A DNA stretch of 64,000 nt, from positions 868,001 to 932,000 of the forward strand of contig OY727100.1 of the NCBI GenBank assembly GCA_963402885.1, in the 5' to 3' direction. The notes under the pieces were generated by a model that was given only the letters and a program-made list of their open reading frames with translations, was not told where the DNA came from and made no database searches. The position numbers and the translations under genes were made by a program. The stretch comes from Antedon bifida. Its lineage: Eukaryota; Echinodermata; Crinoidea; Comatulida; Antedonidae. Positions 37,816 through 49,502 of the stretch are shown in pieces (position 1 is the stretch's first letter; every line of letters begins with the position of its first letter).

Positions 37816-40800
37816 AAGACAGTGTCATTTCACTTTCGTTGTTAGTAAGCCAAAAAACTTAGTGATGATATCATCACAATGAAAAGTACCTGAAACACTT
37901 GACCACTGATTTCTATCGCTTCTTCTGTTGGGATTTTTATAAATTGGATTATTATACATTTAAAAAAAACAGTATTTGACAACTTTCTTGGAATATAGTA
38001 TCTTGATCGGTAAGTATGTTTTAACATGACATATGTGTATACTGTACAAACATTGATAATGTGATTGTAAACATGTGTTGCTCATGTTATTGTTTTGGAA
38101 TATTTTTTTTTAATTATTGAATTGCTAAATATTTGATTTGATAAATAAATGAAATAATACAGGAACTATTACTGTTGGGAATCTCAGATATTTTGGTATT
38201 TATTTGTCTGATAGAATAGCGCCTATTTTACATTTTTTTTCATGGTATTTTGTCTTTTATAGAAACTTAACCCCTCAACCTAACCCCTCCCGCAATATTA
38301 AATATTTATTTTTATATTTTTTATACACGATTTTTTAAACTAACGATTTAATTATGGTTATCAAGATCCTCTGGATGATTGATTAAGTTTAACTGTTTAT
38401 TCATTCTTTAAATCATCCAGTTTAAAAAAAGTCTATAAAAAAAAAAACGTACCATATATAAATTCAGATAAATTGTAACATGGTCCTGAAATTAATCATA
38501 AAAACAAACTAAACGAGGTCAATAAGGCAATGTTGAACACATTATGATTTGCCTCTGATCATGTTTTGATCTGCAGGAAAAAATGAATTGAATAATTCAG
38601 GATATACCTCCTAGTCTGCTCCCACGAGACCCATGTGTGAAATCAATGAACAGATTAAATCATGAGAAACCAATGGAATTGTTTGACGTAATAGAATAAA
38701 ACCTTTCAAACCTCGTGGCTTCAGTTAACATGCTGGTTGATAATATTCCCAGTTGAAGCAACAGAACCTTGGGCCTTTTTATCGGAAACAGATGTAAGAT
38801 TGTTTGATGTGATGATTTCACAAACACAGGCAGGCTTATCTGTTAACATTAACTTTTATTAATGTATTAACAGAGGATTCAGAAATAGGGGAAAGGTTCG
38901 AGGGCCTAAACATTGTAAAATCAAGTGCTGACCTATAATGTTCTATCTTTTTGCATTGTAGTGTTCAAAACTTAGTGGGAGGAGGGGAAGTTAGCCTCTC
39001 TTTGGATCCACCTACGATTATATTTAATTTCGTTTTTTTACTATTAAATGATCATTTTCTGAATTTTGTGAAGAAAATAAATGTTATTTTGAATTTCTTT
39101 TTTACTGTACAAAGCACTGTTTTTCAAAGAATCAGATACCCCTGGTACCAGCTTTACAGTATTTGAATTGTTTGATGAAAACCAAATATTAACCTGAAAC
39201 AAAAGTGTACCAGAACACATGCTCCTTGAAGTGGTTTTTCTGTTAAATATAAACGAGTCTAAATAGATAATTTAAGGAAACATTTTAATTTGGTCAGACA
39301 CCCGCTTCTTGACCACCCTGTGGTTTTTGTAGCTCGTGGGACTCGGGTCATGCTTTTAATGTGACCGATTTTAGTGACCTGCCATACTTGGATGTTTCGT
39401 ATAATTGTTTGCACCTGTGTTTCAAAGTACAAAAACAGCCTTATCAACATGGGCCATGTTGGTATGGTTTGACTTCATCTTTGCTTATTGTTTAACATTA
39501 ATTATGCTTTTCATTGATCTGTGTGTGGGCTTGTTATTGGTCATGAATGCAAGTTCACTATGTGTCTTCCAACAACAAACATTAATATAAACAATTGTTA
39601 TTTGATTGCTATTGTGCTTACAAATTACTTACTTTTACAAATTACTTTACTTGTACGAATTAAACAAGTTTATTAAAGACAGCAAAAGTAATATAAACAA
39701 TCTTACAAAAAACTTTGATCGACTTTTTGACAGTTTTAATCATTGTTCTTTCTTCAATGATGTGTCATCAATTATTTTTTAACAATATAAATAAGATTAG
39801 GGTGGGTAAAAGCATTTGTTATCTATTGAAAAATGAACTTAACTTTTCATGTTGTAGTACTGTACATAGTAATCCAACATAACAATGTCATTAGAGAACT
39901 CATGTTCAACTTTCAACATTGGTTGTATCTACTATGTTTTGTTTCACATTGTCACTGGAGAAATCATGTTAACCTTTTTACAGTTTCGTTTTCGCATTAA
40001 ACCTTTTTTTTTAAACGCTAAGAGCGGTGGTAAGAAAAGAATTAAAGGTGAACAACCTGAATAAAGTAGACATGTCCTAGTATCTGATTTCAACATCATT
40101 CTCTTGAGTATTCTCATTGCCAGCATTACTTACAGGTGTTATGTTTGATTCTAATGCGTGGTATGAAATGGAAGCTCAAGAACGCAAGTACGTACTTGAT
40201 GGTTTCCTTATTACTCCAAGGCATAGGATTAAGTTTAGATGTATTTTGATGTACTGTACAGGTAGTAATACTGTACCAGTTGTTAATTAACAACAACAAT
40301 CTGGTATTAATGCTGTATTCATATCTTTTTTATTACTTTTGTAATGTAATGATTTTATTAAGAATATTTATAGCAATAATTTATTCATTCATCAGTGGAA
40401 AATTACTTCCATTTATTGTCATTTACATATAAAATATACATAGAAATTACTTGCTCTGAGATATACAAAAACAGATATGAAAAACAAACAAAAAAAATTA
40501 CAAAGAACAAACATTTTGTACAGTATATTAACAAGAACAAAACCTTCGTTTGCTGAATTTTACCAATCATCATCCAGTCAATTCAAGCACATACTTAAAG
40601 GTGCACTTGCAGTAAATCAGTTTTATTACCAACAGTTTGTTGGTTGGTGATGACATTTTGATTTCTCTATTGACATGAGTACATTGCTTTTTGTTAATGA
40701 CCATGGAATTACAGGAACAATATATGATTGTAAGATCTTAATGGTGTCTGAGCATGTGCTAACTTGTGATCTTATGACCCTAAAACACCATTAATAACTA

Positions 40801-41420
40801 ATTGCTACAAGATGGCTGGTACATTCCAACAATGTAAGCACTCCTTTCATCAAGTTTTAAGTTTACAAGGTTGGCTAATTGCTATAGATTCTGCTCAAAT
40901 AACAAGCCCCTTGTGACTATATCCCAACAGGCCCAAACTCAAATTACTAGCAATTGCCATAAAGCAATGATCTCGCATATTTCTTGAATATTATCCATCA
41001 ACCAATCAAAAAGTTTAACAATGTTTCCACTTAAGTGGTTCTGACAGTTTTTGTAACTAATTGGAGAATGCTCCACATGTTGTTAGCGAAAAGTGAAATG
41101 TGATACGAAGGCTGTGATGAAAGCAATCAGAAGGGGATGGAACGCTGACTATAAAATTGCAACATAATTTTAAAATGTTGAAATACACAAAGGTTGTGTG
41201 TAAAAAAATTTGTCACCCGGAACATGATACTGTTATCGAAAGTAGCTTGATGACTAAAGGGTAAATTAAATAGGTTTGTGTTACACCATTCCTTTTCAAA
41301 ACAAAACATAGTTGGGAATACAGTTTTGCATGCTATACTGTGTTCTGCGAGACTAGTGTTAACTCACCATGTGAATATGATATTAGTAAAAAAGTGTATT
41401 CTATTTTTAATTCAATTTTT

Positions 41421-41550
41421 GGGTAGCACCTGATGGTGTTCTACCCTGCTGGTAAAATTCCTAAGAAATTTAATAAGCAACTTGCATTTGTACATAGATC
41501 CTTTATAAAGCAAGAACACAATTACACAAAATAAGTGTCATATTTGTTTT
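41421..41550 (+). repeat. Palindrome-headed repeat module, copy 1
   Basis: Opens with the imperfect palindrome GGGTAGCACC-TGAT-GGTGTTCTACCC, then CTGGTAAAATTCCTAAGAAA, and ends with AAGCAAGAACACAATTACAC and AAAATAAGTGTCATATTTG. It is the most distant of four copies upstream of TWSG1. The palindrome holds a CACCTG E-box. Confidence 0.85.
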
Positions 41551-42357
41551 AAAAAATGTCTATTGTAATTAAAAATAAGTCCATTAAAATGATAAGATTT
41601 ACATAAAAAATAATAAATATGGATTCTAGTTTAATGAAGGATTTATTTTGGAAAGCATGTTCTAGAAATGGGCGCTTGAATGTGTCATTGGACCATTTTA
41701 TGAATAAGCAATTAAAGCAACATGAATATTTAGTTTGAGACAAAAAATATTTAAGAATAACAAATTAGAGCATTTAAATACCGGAAGAAAACAGTTTGAG
41801 TAAAAATTGAAGTCAATTCATTCTTGCCTCAACCGGCATAATGATATTAATATACGGAGATTTTTACTGTATGTTACTCTTTTTTTCCACCTATTTAATG
41901 CGCTTTCAGATGAACATTAAACAGAAACTAAAGTTTCTACTAGTTCTTAAGACAGCAACTTGGATGGAAAAAAAGTGATTGAAATCTGTTGAACTGAGAT
42001 TTGCCAATTATCCACGCATGGTCTACTGTAATTTCCTTTTTACAACTATTTGGAAAATTACTAATCACACAAAAGTCATTAAATTAAAGTGGTATCCTTT
42101 TTCACAATGAATTGTCCTACGAAATACACACTGCAAATTGAATACAAGGAATTGCGAAATTGCTTTTTTAGTTTAAATATTTACGTCTCATATCAAATGT
42201 TGGAAATTTAATTAGTGTAGGGACCAATACACAATCCTAATATCACAAATTTTAAAAGGAAAATGTATTTGTACACCACAAAGTAATTCAGCAATACTCC
42301 TATAAATACTAATATTATGTTGAAAAAATATGTTAAAATTCTATTTTTATAGTAAAG

Positions 42358-42490
42358 TTGGGTAGCACCTGACGGTGTTCTACCCTTCTGGTAAAATTCC
42401 TAAGAAATTTAATAAGCAAATTTACAATACTACACAGATCCTTTATAAAGCAAGAACATAATTACACAAAATAGGTGTCATATTTGTCCT
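42358..42490 (+). repeat. Palindrome-headed repeat module, copy 2
   Basis: Nearly identical to copy 1, including GGTAAAATTCCTAAGAAATT and GATCCTTTATAAAGCAAGAA. The palindrome is at 42360-42385. Confidence 0.85.
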
Positions 42491-42911
42491 TAAAGGTATG
42501 ATTAGCTTTCTATATAGTAAAAACAAATTTTTTAATATAAACATATTATAACTGTCTGTCATAGTCATAATATTAACAACTCTAACCATTAACATTATTA
42601 ACTATAAAGTTAATGTCTTTCAAAACTAATCAGCTAATGAATATTCATAAGCTGTTTTTATAAAAAGGATTGAGGTTTCTACCTATTTATCAGTATTTTC
42701 TAACTATTACAAGATTTGTTTTTATATTTTTTGTATCCCATTTTATCACCTGATTACCCCACCTTCCATCAGGGTATACTTTCCTATATACATTTCCCCT
42801 GAGGAAAATTCTGGCATGTCAAAGGTGAGCACATTAATAATGTCTACCCAAATAATCTGATAAAAATACTGTATGTAATTTATTTGTTTGTTCTATCTTT
42901 ATATTGTTTTA

Positions 42912-43045
42912 TTGGGGAACACCTATTGGTGTTCTACCCTTCTGGTAAAATTCAAAAGAGATTAAATTAGCTACTTAACATTTGTACACAAATACTATAT
43001 CAAGCAAGAACACAATTGCACAAAATAAATGTGATATTTGTATAA
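42912..43045 (+). repeat. Palindrome-headed repeat module, copy 3
   Basis: The palindrome GGGGAACACC-TATT-GGTGTTCTACCC at 42914-42939 keeps perfect inner arms (AACACC/GGTGTT) although bases differ from copies 1-2. CAAGAACACAATTGCACAAA and AATGTGATATTTG follow. The upstream TCTATCTTTATATTG is shared with copy 4. Confidence 0.8.
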
Positions 43046-43510
43046 ACACTTTTTTTAATTCAGAATCTTTTTATCATTTTTTTTTTTTTAAATGTTATTA
43101 GTTTTATAATTTTGTGTTACTTTTTAAAATGAAATAATCAAATTAATATGTTTTGCATGTTAAAAAACTACTAATGAATATTCAGTAGGAATTTGACTAG
43201 ATCCACTAGATTAATTAAAAACAATGTACTGTAGCTCTTTGACAGGTCATGATAATTAATCAGGTTTTATAAAAGAGCTTACTGGTACTTCAAATATAAT
43301 AATAAAGCTTACAAAAACAGTGATATAGATATAAAATTTATATTGTTTTTATAGTCCCACATATTTCTTTGATTGTAATCAATCTCTTAACCGAACAAAA
43401 ATAGCAAACTTTTGCTATTATTTATATAAAAGATTAATTTATAAAACACAATAAGTTCATTATCATACATCCTAGAAACTCCAAAAAAACATTTCTATCT
43501 TTATATTTTG

Positions 43511-43650
43511 TTAATGGGGAACACCTTTCAGCGTTCAACCCTTCTAGTAAAATTCAAAAGAGATTTGTATTAGCATTTCTGCCATAAAGAGAAACTTGCA
43601 AAGATAATTGTTATAAACAAAGCAAAAACTTTCAGACATAAATGTCATTT
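43511..43650 (+). repeat. Palindrome-headed repeat module, copy 4 (diverged)
   Basis: GGGGAACACCTTTCAGCGTTCAACCC at 43516-43541 is followed by CTTCTAGTAAAATTCAAAAG and a weaker match to the module end (ACATAAATGTCAT). It lies about 0.4 kb upstream of the first TWSG1 coding exon. Confidence 0.75.
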
Positions 43651-43951
43651 TATAATTTGTACGATAATGTTAAATTATCACAATTTATAAATAATTATTT
43701 AAAATTATAAATATTAAATATTATTGATAAAAATATAAATTATTATGAATTTGTGTTTATTATTTTTTGTTTGTATTATTAATTTGTGTCCAAGTACAAC
43801 TTTGTACTGTATATCTCATGCATATTAAACTGCTCCTCATAAATATTCAATAATGTTCAAGAAAGTAATGTGCACTCATGCATAGCATCTGTAAACCTTC
43901 GGTTTTTCTGTACTTTAACACTATAACATTTGTTTTCTTATGTAGGTAACG

Positions 43952-46900
43952 ATGAAGCCGTATATGTTAGTAGGCATAATAGTAACAGCGTTGGTTTACG
44001 TTGTGTTGTCATGTAACGAGAATTGTGCACCAACAGTAACAAAATGCCAATTGATGGGTGCGTGCGGCAAATGCATGATGGGTAATTGTAGTTGCTGTGA
44101 GAATTGTACTAAATGTTTGGGGGAAGAATATTTTGACTGCTGCGACTGTGTGGGTAAGTATATTCATTTATTATATTTTTTCTACACACTAGAAACATAA
44201 ATTTAGGGCAGTAGAAATAAGGGCTCTAGGTAATTGATTGATTGTCAATTTCTTATTGAACATCATAAAGTGTATCATCTGTAAGTTCAAGTCAATGCTT
44301 CATTAAACTGACTTAAATAACAGGAACTTAACAAATTAAGTATATCCTGAATCAATACCTCTTGGCAAAAAATATGACACTGGTGTTAACATGCTTGCTT
44401 ATCAATCTCAGTCCTGGGTTCAAGTCCTAAATCTGTCATATAATTTTTCTCTAAGTACTAATAAATTCTAGTAAAATAGTACTATTGAATCAGAAATCTT
44501 GTTTAGAAATCTACCATCGAATGAAAGAACTCTTTGTATATCAAAGTCGATGATAATCATTTCAGAATTAGGTATTTCCCTCGATTAAATTAATTTGTAA
44601 TGGTATTACTTTTGAACTGTTAATCAAATGATCACTTGTTCTCGTTTGGATTTTGGGAATTAAATGAATTTGAAGAACGGAAGTATCTTTCACCACACTA
44701 GCTGAATGCTTGTGGCATTGATTAACAGCGGATTCTTTAAGTCTTACTCAATTCACAATTAGTTGGTTCTTAGCTACAGAACTTTTAAAAGATTGAAATT
44801 ATGCACGTAGAGTCTGAATAAAGTGGGTCTGAAGTGATAAAGCTTAAATCATGTTGGCAAAACTTAACCAACCAGAGCAAGTAGATTATTTAACACATGC
44901 CATTCAGAAAATGTAATTTTCATCTGAATTAGGCCTACAATTAAAATTGGGACAGGTGTCAGGGTGCATTTGGAGATGTATAGTACACCCCGCAGGGAAG
45001 AAGAAATAGATGTACTGTACATATTCTAAATCTTGTAAAACAAAAACAAGTGACAAAATGCTCAGAAATCTTAAATAAATAAATATATAGTCCTAGTCCT
45101 CAAATTGTTCTCAAATGTAATGGGTATAAAAAAACACATGTCGATAAATGTCCTAATGTCCAAAGATATTAATTTAATTTTCACACGTTTCAAGATTTAA
45201 TTATAAAAAAAGGTGCAAACACCTCCTAGTACATATACCCTGAGGACGCATAGGCAAGCTATATGTTACTATCTAACAGTATTAATGCCTTTTAAGAGTA
45301 CAGTATTCCTTTAAAAAACTCTAAAGTGAAAGTTATTAAAATTTATATTTTATAATTATATTATTTTAAATCCAACGGAAATCAAGTTTTGAGCACAGAC
45401 TGAATTCAGTGTTAAGTATATAGTGTAAGAAGTTGAAATAAATGCATCAACTTAGGGGCCATGTCAAAACTAGTATTCTACTGCAGTTACTGCAGTAAAC
45501 TACATTTGTTTACTGCAATACAGGAACGTATAATTTTAGAAATGATTCAATGTAGAAGTTCAATTTTTTTTAAAGTGTATGATTACCAAAGAAGGTAAAT
45601 AACTGCACAGGTTTTAACCTTTGAAAAGAATAAACCAAAAATTTAGTCTAGATAAATTCTTTCTCTCTATATTATGCAAATGTTTTTGTGAAAGCATGGG
45701 AACTAGGTGTTTTAGTAGAAACTGTATAAACAGGTTAGAGTAAACAAAATTTAATAACTTATATAGATAAATTTCCTTCTATATTGTGCAAATGTTTTTG
45801 GTATTTGGGAGTTTGGTGTTTTAGTAACATTTTAAAGCACTATCCAATTAGTTTTTCACCTCCCATCTTATAATATTATGGACTTTAATACAGATGGTGT
45901 ATCACCCACTAACGTAACCAATGTGCGTTAGTGGTTGATACAGATGGCAATGTACAGTAATTGTGGGAAGGCAGGTGGTGGCGTTTGTAGAAATAATTCC
46001 CACTCTCTGACCTAGATATTCAATTAGAATGGATGTTAACTTTTGGGGAAAGTTTGACAAATTTGTTTCCTGTTGATGTGGCATCATTTGAAATTGATTG
46101 ATTAGGCATGAAATGAATTAAGTACATGTTGTGAGAAAAACTACCCTGGCTTATCATTCAATTTTGTTTTTGAATTTGAAAATCAATGAGTATAATACTA
46201 AAAGTGAGAAGTGTCCTATACTATAAGCTTTAACCATGGACATAGATTTATTTTTTAGTGAAATAAGTATACAAAAGTAGGACTATCATGGTAGAACAAG
46301 TCAAATGATAGCCCGAAGCTAAAAAAAACTAAAATAATTCACTTTATCCATTTCCACACCATGATCATGACAGACTTACTGACCACATCATAATGATATA
46401 CAGTCACATAAAATTAAGAAGAGACTTATCAGCTTGTGTGACAAACTATGATTTGAAAATGGGTCACTAAATTGAAATGTCACTGGTCACTTGGAAACGA
46501 TGAAAAATTAATAGTACAATGTTTGTTGTTTAATTCTTACACTATCAAACTTTATGTGATGAAAAAAATGTGATGTCATATCACTACCATATTTAAGCAT
46601 ATCACTACCATATTTGGGCACATCACACTTTTTGTGTCAAACTAGTTTGATAGTAGACAGAGCTTTAGTGTGTCCAGCCTGTCATAGACCAATAGTTCAT
46701 TCCTGCATGATTTTTTGTATTGTTTTTAGGAACTCAATGCATAGCTTATAAACAAATCTATGCTAGTAGAATGTTTTAATTAGAACAATCAGTATTAGAG
46801 TCCAACTGCTAATGAGTAAAATAATTATTTATTGAAAACATTTGGAATAAAGGAGCGCAATATTCAAATTTACCACTTTTAACTTTAAAAGTTATAATAC

Positions 46901-49094
46901 AGTAGTTTCATTTTCTTTTTAAAAAACACAATAGAAGCATCAGGTCATTCTGAGCAAATACAATGAGTTTTAAATTGACCATTATCAGGGGACAGTTGGT
47001 ATCCTAGCAACTAGTTGTCATAGAGGTCCGTTGAAAGCAAGCTTCCGAAGAAGTTTCCTATTTTTGATTATCAATGGCCTGGCTGCAACAGGTGCATGTT
47101 AATCAGGTTTAGAAGATGAGCACACTGATCTGTTATCACAGACTTTCTGCTGAGGAACTAGCAATTTTCAAAAGTGCTTGATTTTACAAAAGTTCTTGAT
47201 TTATAATTAACAGACCCATGAAAAAAGTTTGAAAAACTACCTTCATTTCAGCACGTAATACTAGCTGAGTTAAAAGTCAACAAAGTGATTTAATAAAATG
47301 GAATTCATGGAAGAAGGAAGAGGGGAAAGATGAGGCGTAGTAAAGAAATAATCAAACATAGTTTAGCTTGGTCACATGTAAACATGGTACTGCACACTCC
47401 AAACTTTAAATACCTTATTTACCATAATACCCAGTGCATTTTCAACAGAAATGATTTAACATATATTAAAACAGTATTCATAAAGAAGGGGGAGGGGAAG
47501 TATCGCCCACTAACATAATTAATTTGACATGAGTGGTTGTTGTACGTTAGTGGGTGATACAGGGGAAAGGTAGAACCTAATGAGGAAATAGTATCATCGT
47601 ACCACTTTACCTGGGTCACGTTTAAGCATGGCAAGCCAGCAGTCGACAGTTTCAACAAGCTGGGTAAAAAATTCACAAGCAAGGTCGTTGAACAACTTCC
47701 CCTTATAAGATTGAGTCTTTCCTGTATTGTAATCCCTATGGTTCAAATTTTATATTGATATCGTGTCCTTAATCAAATAAAGATGTTGTAGTGAAAAACT
47801 CATTAAGCTATTTTACTACGTCCGTCTGATGCATATTGTTTATGGCATTTGTAGACTATTCAATACTTTCTTTATTAGAATAGTTTTGTTACGTACAGTA
47901 TGAGAAATTGATTCATCTTTAATAAATTTTGCTACTGTGATATCTTGTGATTAAAAATAGCATTTATTTGGTAAAAAGTCACAACCTATTATACAGTAGA
48001 TGGTGAAATATTTTGTAACTGTTTTGTTCTTATATGAATGTTTTTTCAACTTTAGCCATATTTTGTTAATACAGTGACTGTATTTAGTAACCTGTGGCCT
48101 ATTTTAATGAATTAATAGTAATAGTAATTAATAACTTTTTTCCAATACTTTCTATACTCTATAATTTTTAATTCTTTTTTTTCAGGTTTATGTAAACACA
48201 ATAACACGCACAGGCCGTACCATACAAAAAGCACTGTGATGGATATTGACTCCAGCATACCATCACTGTTTGATGCCTTGACAGGTTTTGTCAACAATCC
48301 AAAGCTGCGTATCTCTGTCCAAAGAATGCCAGTAGAAGAGGAGTTCTACAGACCAAAAGGTTAGTCTTTAAAAATATACTAGTAGGCCTACTATTGCACA
48401 CCATGTGACCCACAATCGTCCAATCAAATGACAGGAATTTATTTAGGTGTTATATAAAAGAACATAATAAACCAAAAAAACTCACAAGCAACTGCGTTTT
48501 ATAGATACTGTTTGATAGACTGAATGGCGGGTTACTGCACAGTGGGACTACATATACATGAGTAGACTGCCAACAGTACATTCATTCATAAAATGTCACA
48601 TTATTTGATTGAAACATGAAGAAGAAAACATTTGGTCAAATCGAAAGGAAAATATAAGAACTGGAAATGATTTTTCATCTAATATGAGTAACTGAGAGGC
48701 CTTCAACAATCATACACCATGTACTGTAATACCTTTACAAAAATTAGTTAAGCTCTGTCTATACTATCAAACTAATTTGACAAAAAAAAGTGTGATGTGC
48801 CCAAATATGGTAGTGATATGCCATCACAGAATTAGTGATTAGTAATTACAATACATCTTACAGTATATAACATATTTGTTTTTTTTAGGTGTGGAGTTTG
48901 CAGAGTTGTCAAACAGAACGTGTGTAGTCACCTTCTTTGACGATTGTTTATCACAAGAAAAGTGTGAACGAGCTTGCTCAACGATGGGCGCTAGTCGGGC
49001 CAGGTGGTTCCATAATGCATGCTGCGAGTGTATGGGTCATACATGTGAAAGCTACGGGAAAAACTATCCTCATTGCAGGGAATGCGGAGTTTGA
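43952..49094 (+). CDS. TWSG1: Twisted gastrulation BMP-signalling modulator (3 coding exons)
   Basis: Secreted extracellular protein that binds BMPs and chordin and tunes BMP signalling in embryonic patterning. Coding exons are 43952-44153, 48186-48359 and 48889-49094, with GT-AG introns in consistent phase, giving 193 residues (human TWSG1 has 223; the difference is mostly in the middle linker). A hydrophobic signal peptide covers about residues 1-20 (VGIIVTALVYVVLSC). The N-terminal cysteine-rich domain includes CSCCENCTKCLG and DCCDCVG. The linker has the family motif IPSLFDALTG. The C-terminal cysteine domain includes TMGASRARWFHNACCECMG. Possible N-glycosylation sites include NCS, NCT, NNT and NRT. 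TTTTCTTATGTAG ending at 43945 is a good splice acceptor 6 bp before the ATG, so the 5' UTR is probably split and the promoter lies farther upstream. AATAAA at 49497-49502 is a plausible polyadenylation signal. Confidence 0.95.
44365..44460 (+). mobile_element. Possible tRNA-derived SINE fragment
   Basis: TGGGTTCAAGTCCTAAATCTG (44409-44429) contains a good B box, and AACATGCTTGCTTATCAATC precedes it. The same arrangement, with AACATATTTGCTTACTAATC, is found at 54140-54180, so the two are likely members of one SINE family. Confidence 0.5.
45897..45945. repeat. Tiny inverted-repeat insertion with flanking direct repeat, copy 1
   Basis: GTATCACCCACTAACG and CGTTAGTGGTTGATAC form a near-perfect stem with a loop of about 11 bp. 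ATACAGATGG stands on the left (45890) and again on the right (45941). The whole element is under 50 bp. See 47499-47560 for the second copy. Confidence 0.65.
46536..46667. mobile_element. MITE, AGCTCTGTCTACACTATCAA family
   Basis: Left end shortened to CTTACACTATCAAACTTTAT. The right end is ACTAGTTTGATAGTAGACAG followed by AGCTTTA. The core is in inverted orientation (CTACCATATTTGGGCACATC). It lies in TWSG1 intron 1. Confidence 0.8.
47499..47560. repeat. Tiny inverted-repeat insertion with flanking direct repeat, copy 2
   Basis: GTATCGCCCACTAAC and CGTTAGTGGGTGATAC form the arms, with about 30 bp between. AGGGGAA lies directly on both sides (left near 47493, right near 47561). It shares its ends with 45897-45945 but has a different centre and different flanks. 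Confidence 0.65.
48748..48827. mobile_element. MITE, same family, right-truncated
   Basis: TTAAGCTCTGTCTATACTAT at the left, then GTGATGTGCCCAAATATGGT; the right half is missing. It lies in TWSG1 intron 2, 62 bp before exon 3. Confidence 0.8.
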
Positions 49095-49496
49095 AGAAGA
49101 TTTACGTTTACTTGGAAATTTTGCAAAAGTTAATGAGAAAAGAAATTGAATAATATGGTGGCAGCTGTTAAGTAAAGTACTTAATTAAGATTATTTACTT
49201 AAAGTTAAGATACTTAGAACGAATGTGGTGTTTATGATAACTTTTGTATAATTTATATTCCTACCATTGTATGAGTTGTTAGATTATATTTTAAATATTC
49301 TACCATGCTTCTTTAATGTTGTAAATTTTAATGAAACCAAAACTTTTGTAAAGTGATCTGGTCTTGTATATGATCTGAAACCGCATGTATTTATTATAAT
49401 AGTTAGGAAAATGAATACCAAAAAGTGTCCTTAAACATCTCACAAAAACTCTGTCAGGGTTTTAGAAAGTGATACTTTCTACATTTATGAAATTGA

Positions 49497-49502
49497 AATA
49501 AA
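49497..49502 (+). promoter_or_regulatory. Candidate polyadenylation signal of TWSG1
   Basis: AATAAA about 400 bp after the TWSG1 stop codon, the first canonical signal after the coding end that I see. Confidence 0.45.

Larger units (their letters stand above)
29776..43945. other. Intergenic region between SPG7 and TWSG1, no gene recognised
   Basis: About 14 kb without a convincing exon on either strand. It contains the likely SPG7 3' UTR (to roughly 29.9 kb), a MITE at 30095, a tandem SINE-like pair at 31.2-31.5 kb, a small inverted-repeat element at 32.1-32.4 kb, a 95-bp tandem repeat at 33.2-33.5 kb, a short hairpin at 34122-34187, a GGAGGTATAA inverted repeat near 35206-35262, direct repeats at 37.6-37.8 kb and the four-copy repeat array before TWSG1. 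At least one non-coding exon of TWSG1 probably lies somewhere here. Confidence 0.6.
44154..48185 (+). other. TWSG1 intron 1 (4.0 kb), repeats only
   Basis: It contains a SINE-like B box near 44411 (GGGTTCAAGTCCT), two tiny inverted-repeat insertions (45897-45945 and 47499-47560) and one MITE (46536-46667). No exon of another gene was seen on either strand. Confidence 0.7.

Noticed and set aside
43952-44200. TWSG1 exon 1 read-through as a complete small cysteine-rich peptide gene
   Set aside because: The frame crosses a strong GTAAGT donor at 44154, and the matching middle and C-terminal twisted gastrulation exons follow in phase.
48937-49149. 70-codon frame overlapping TWSG1 exon 3
   Set aside because: Another frame of the same exon; the TWSG1 frame carries the conserved cysteine pattern and correct splice phase.
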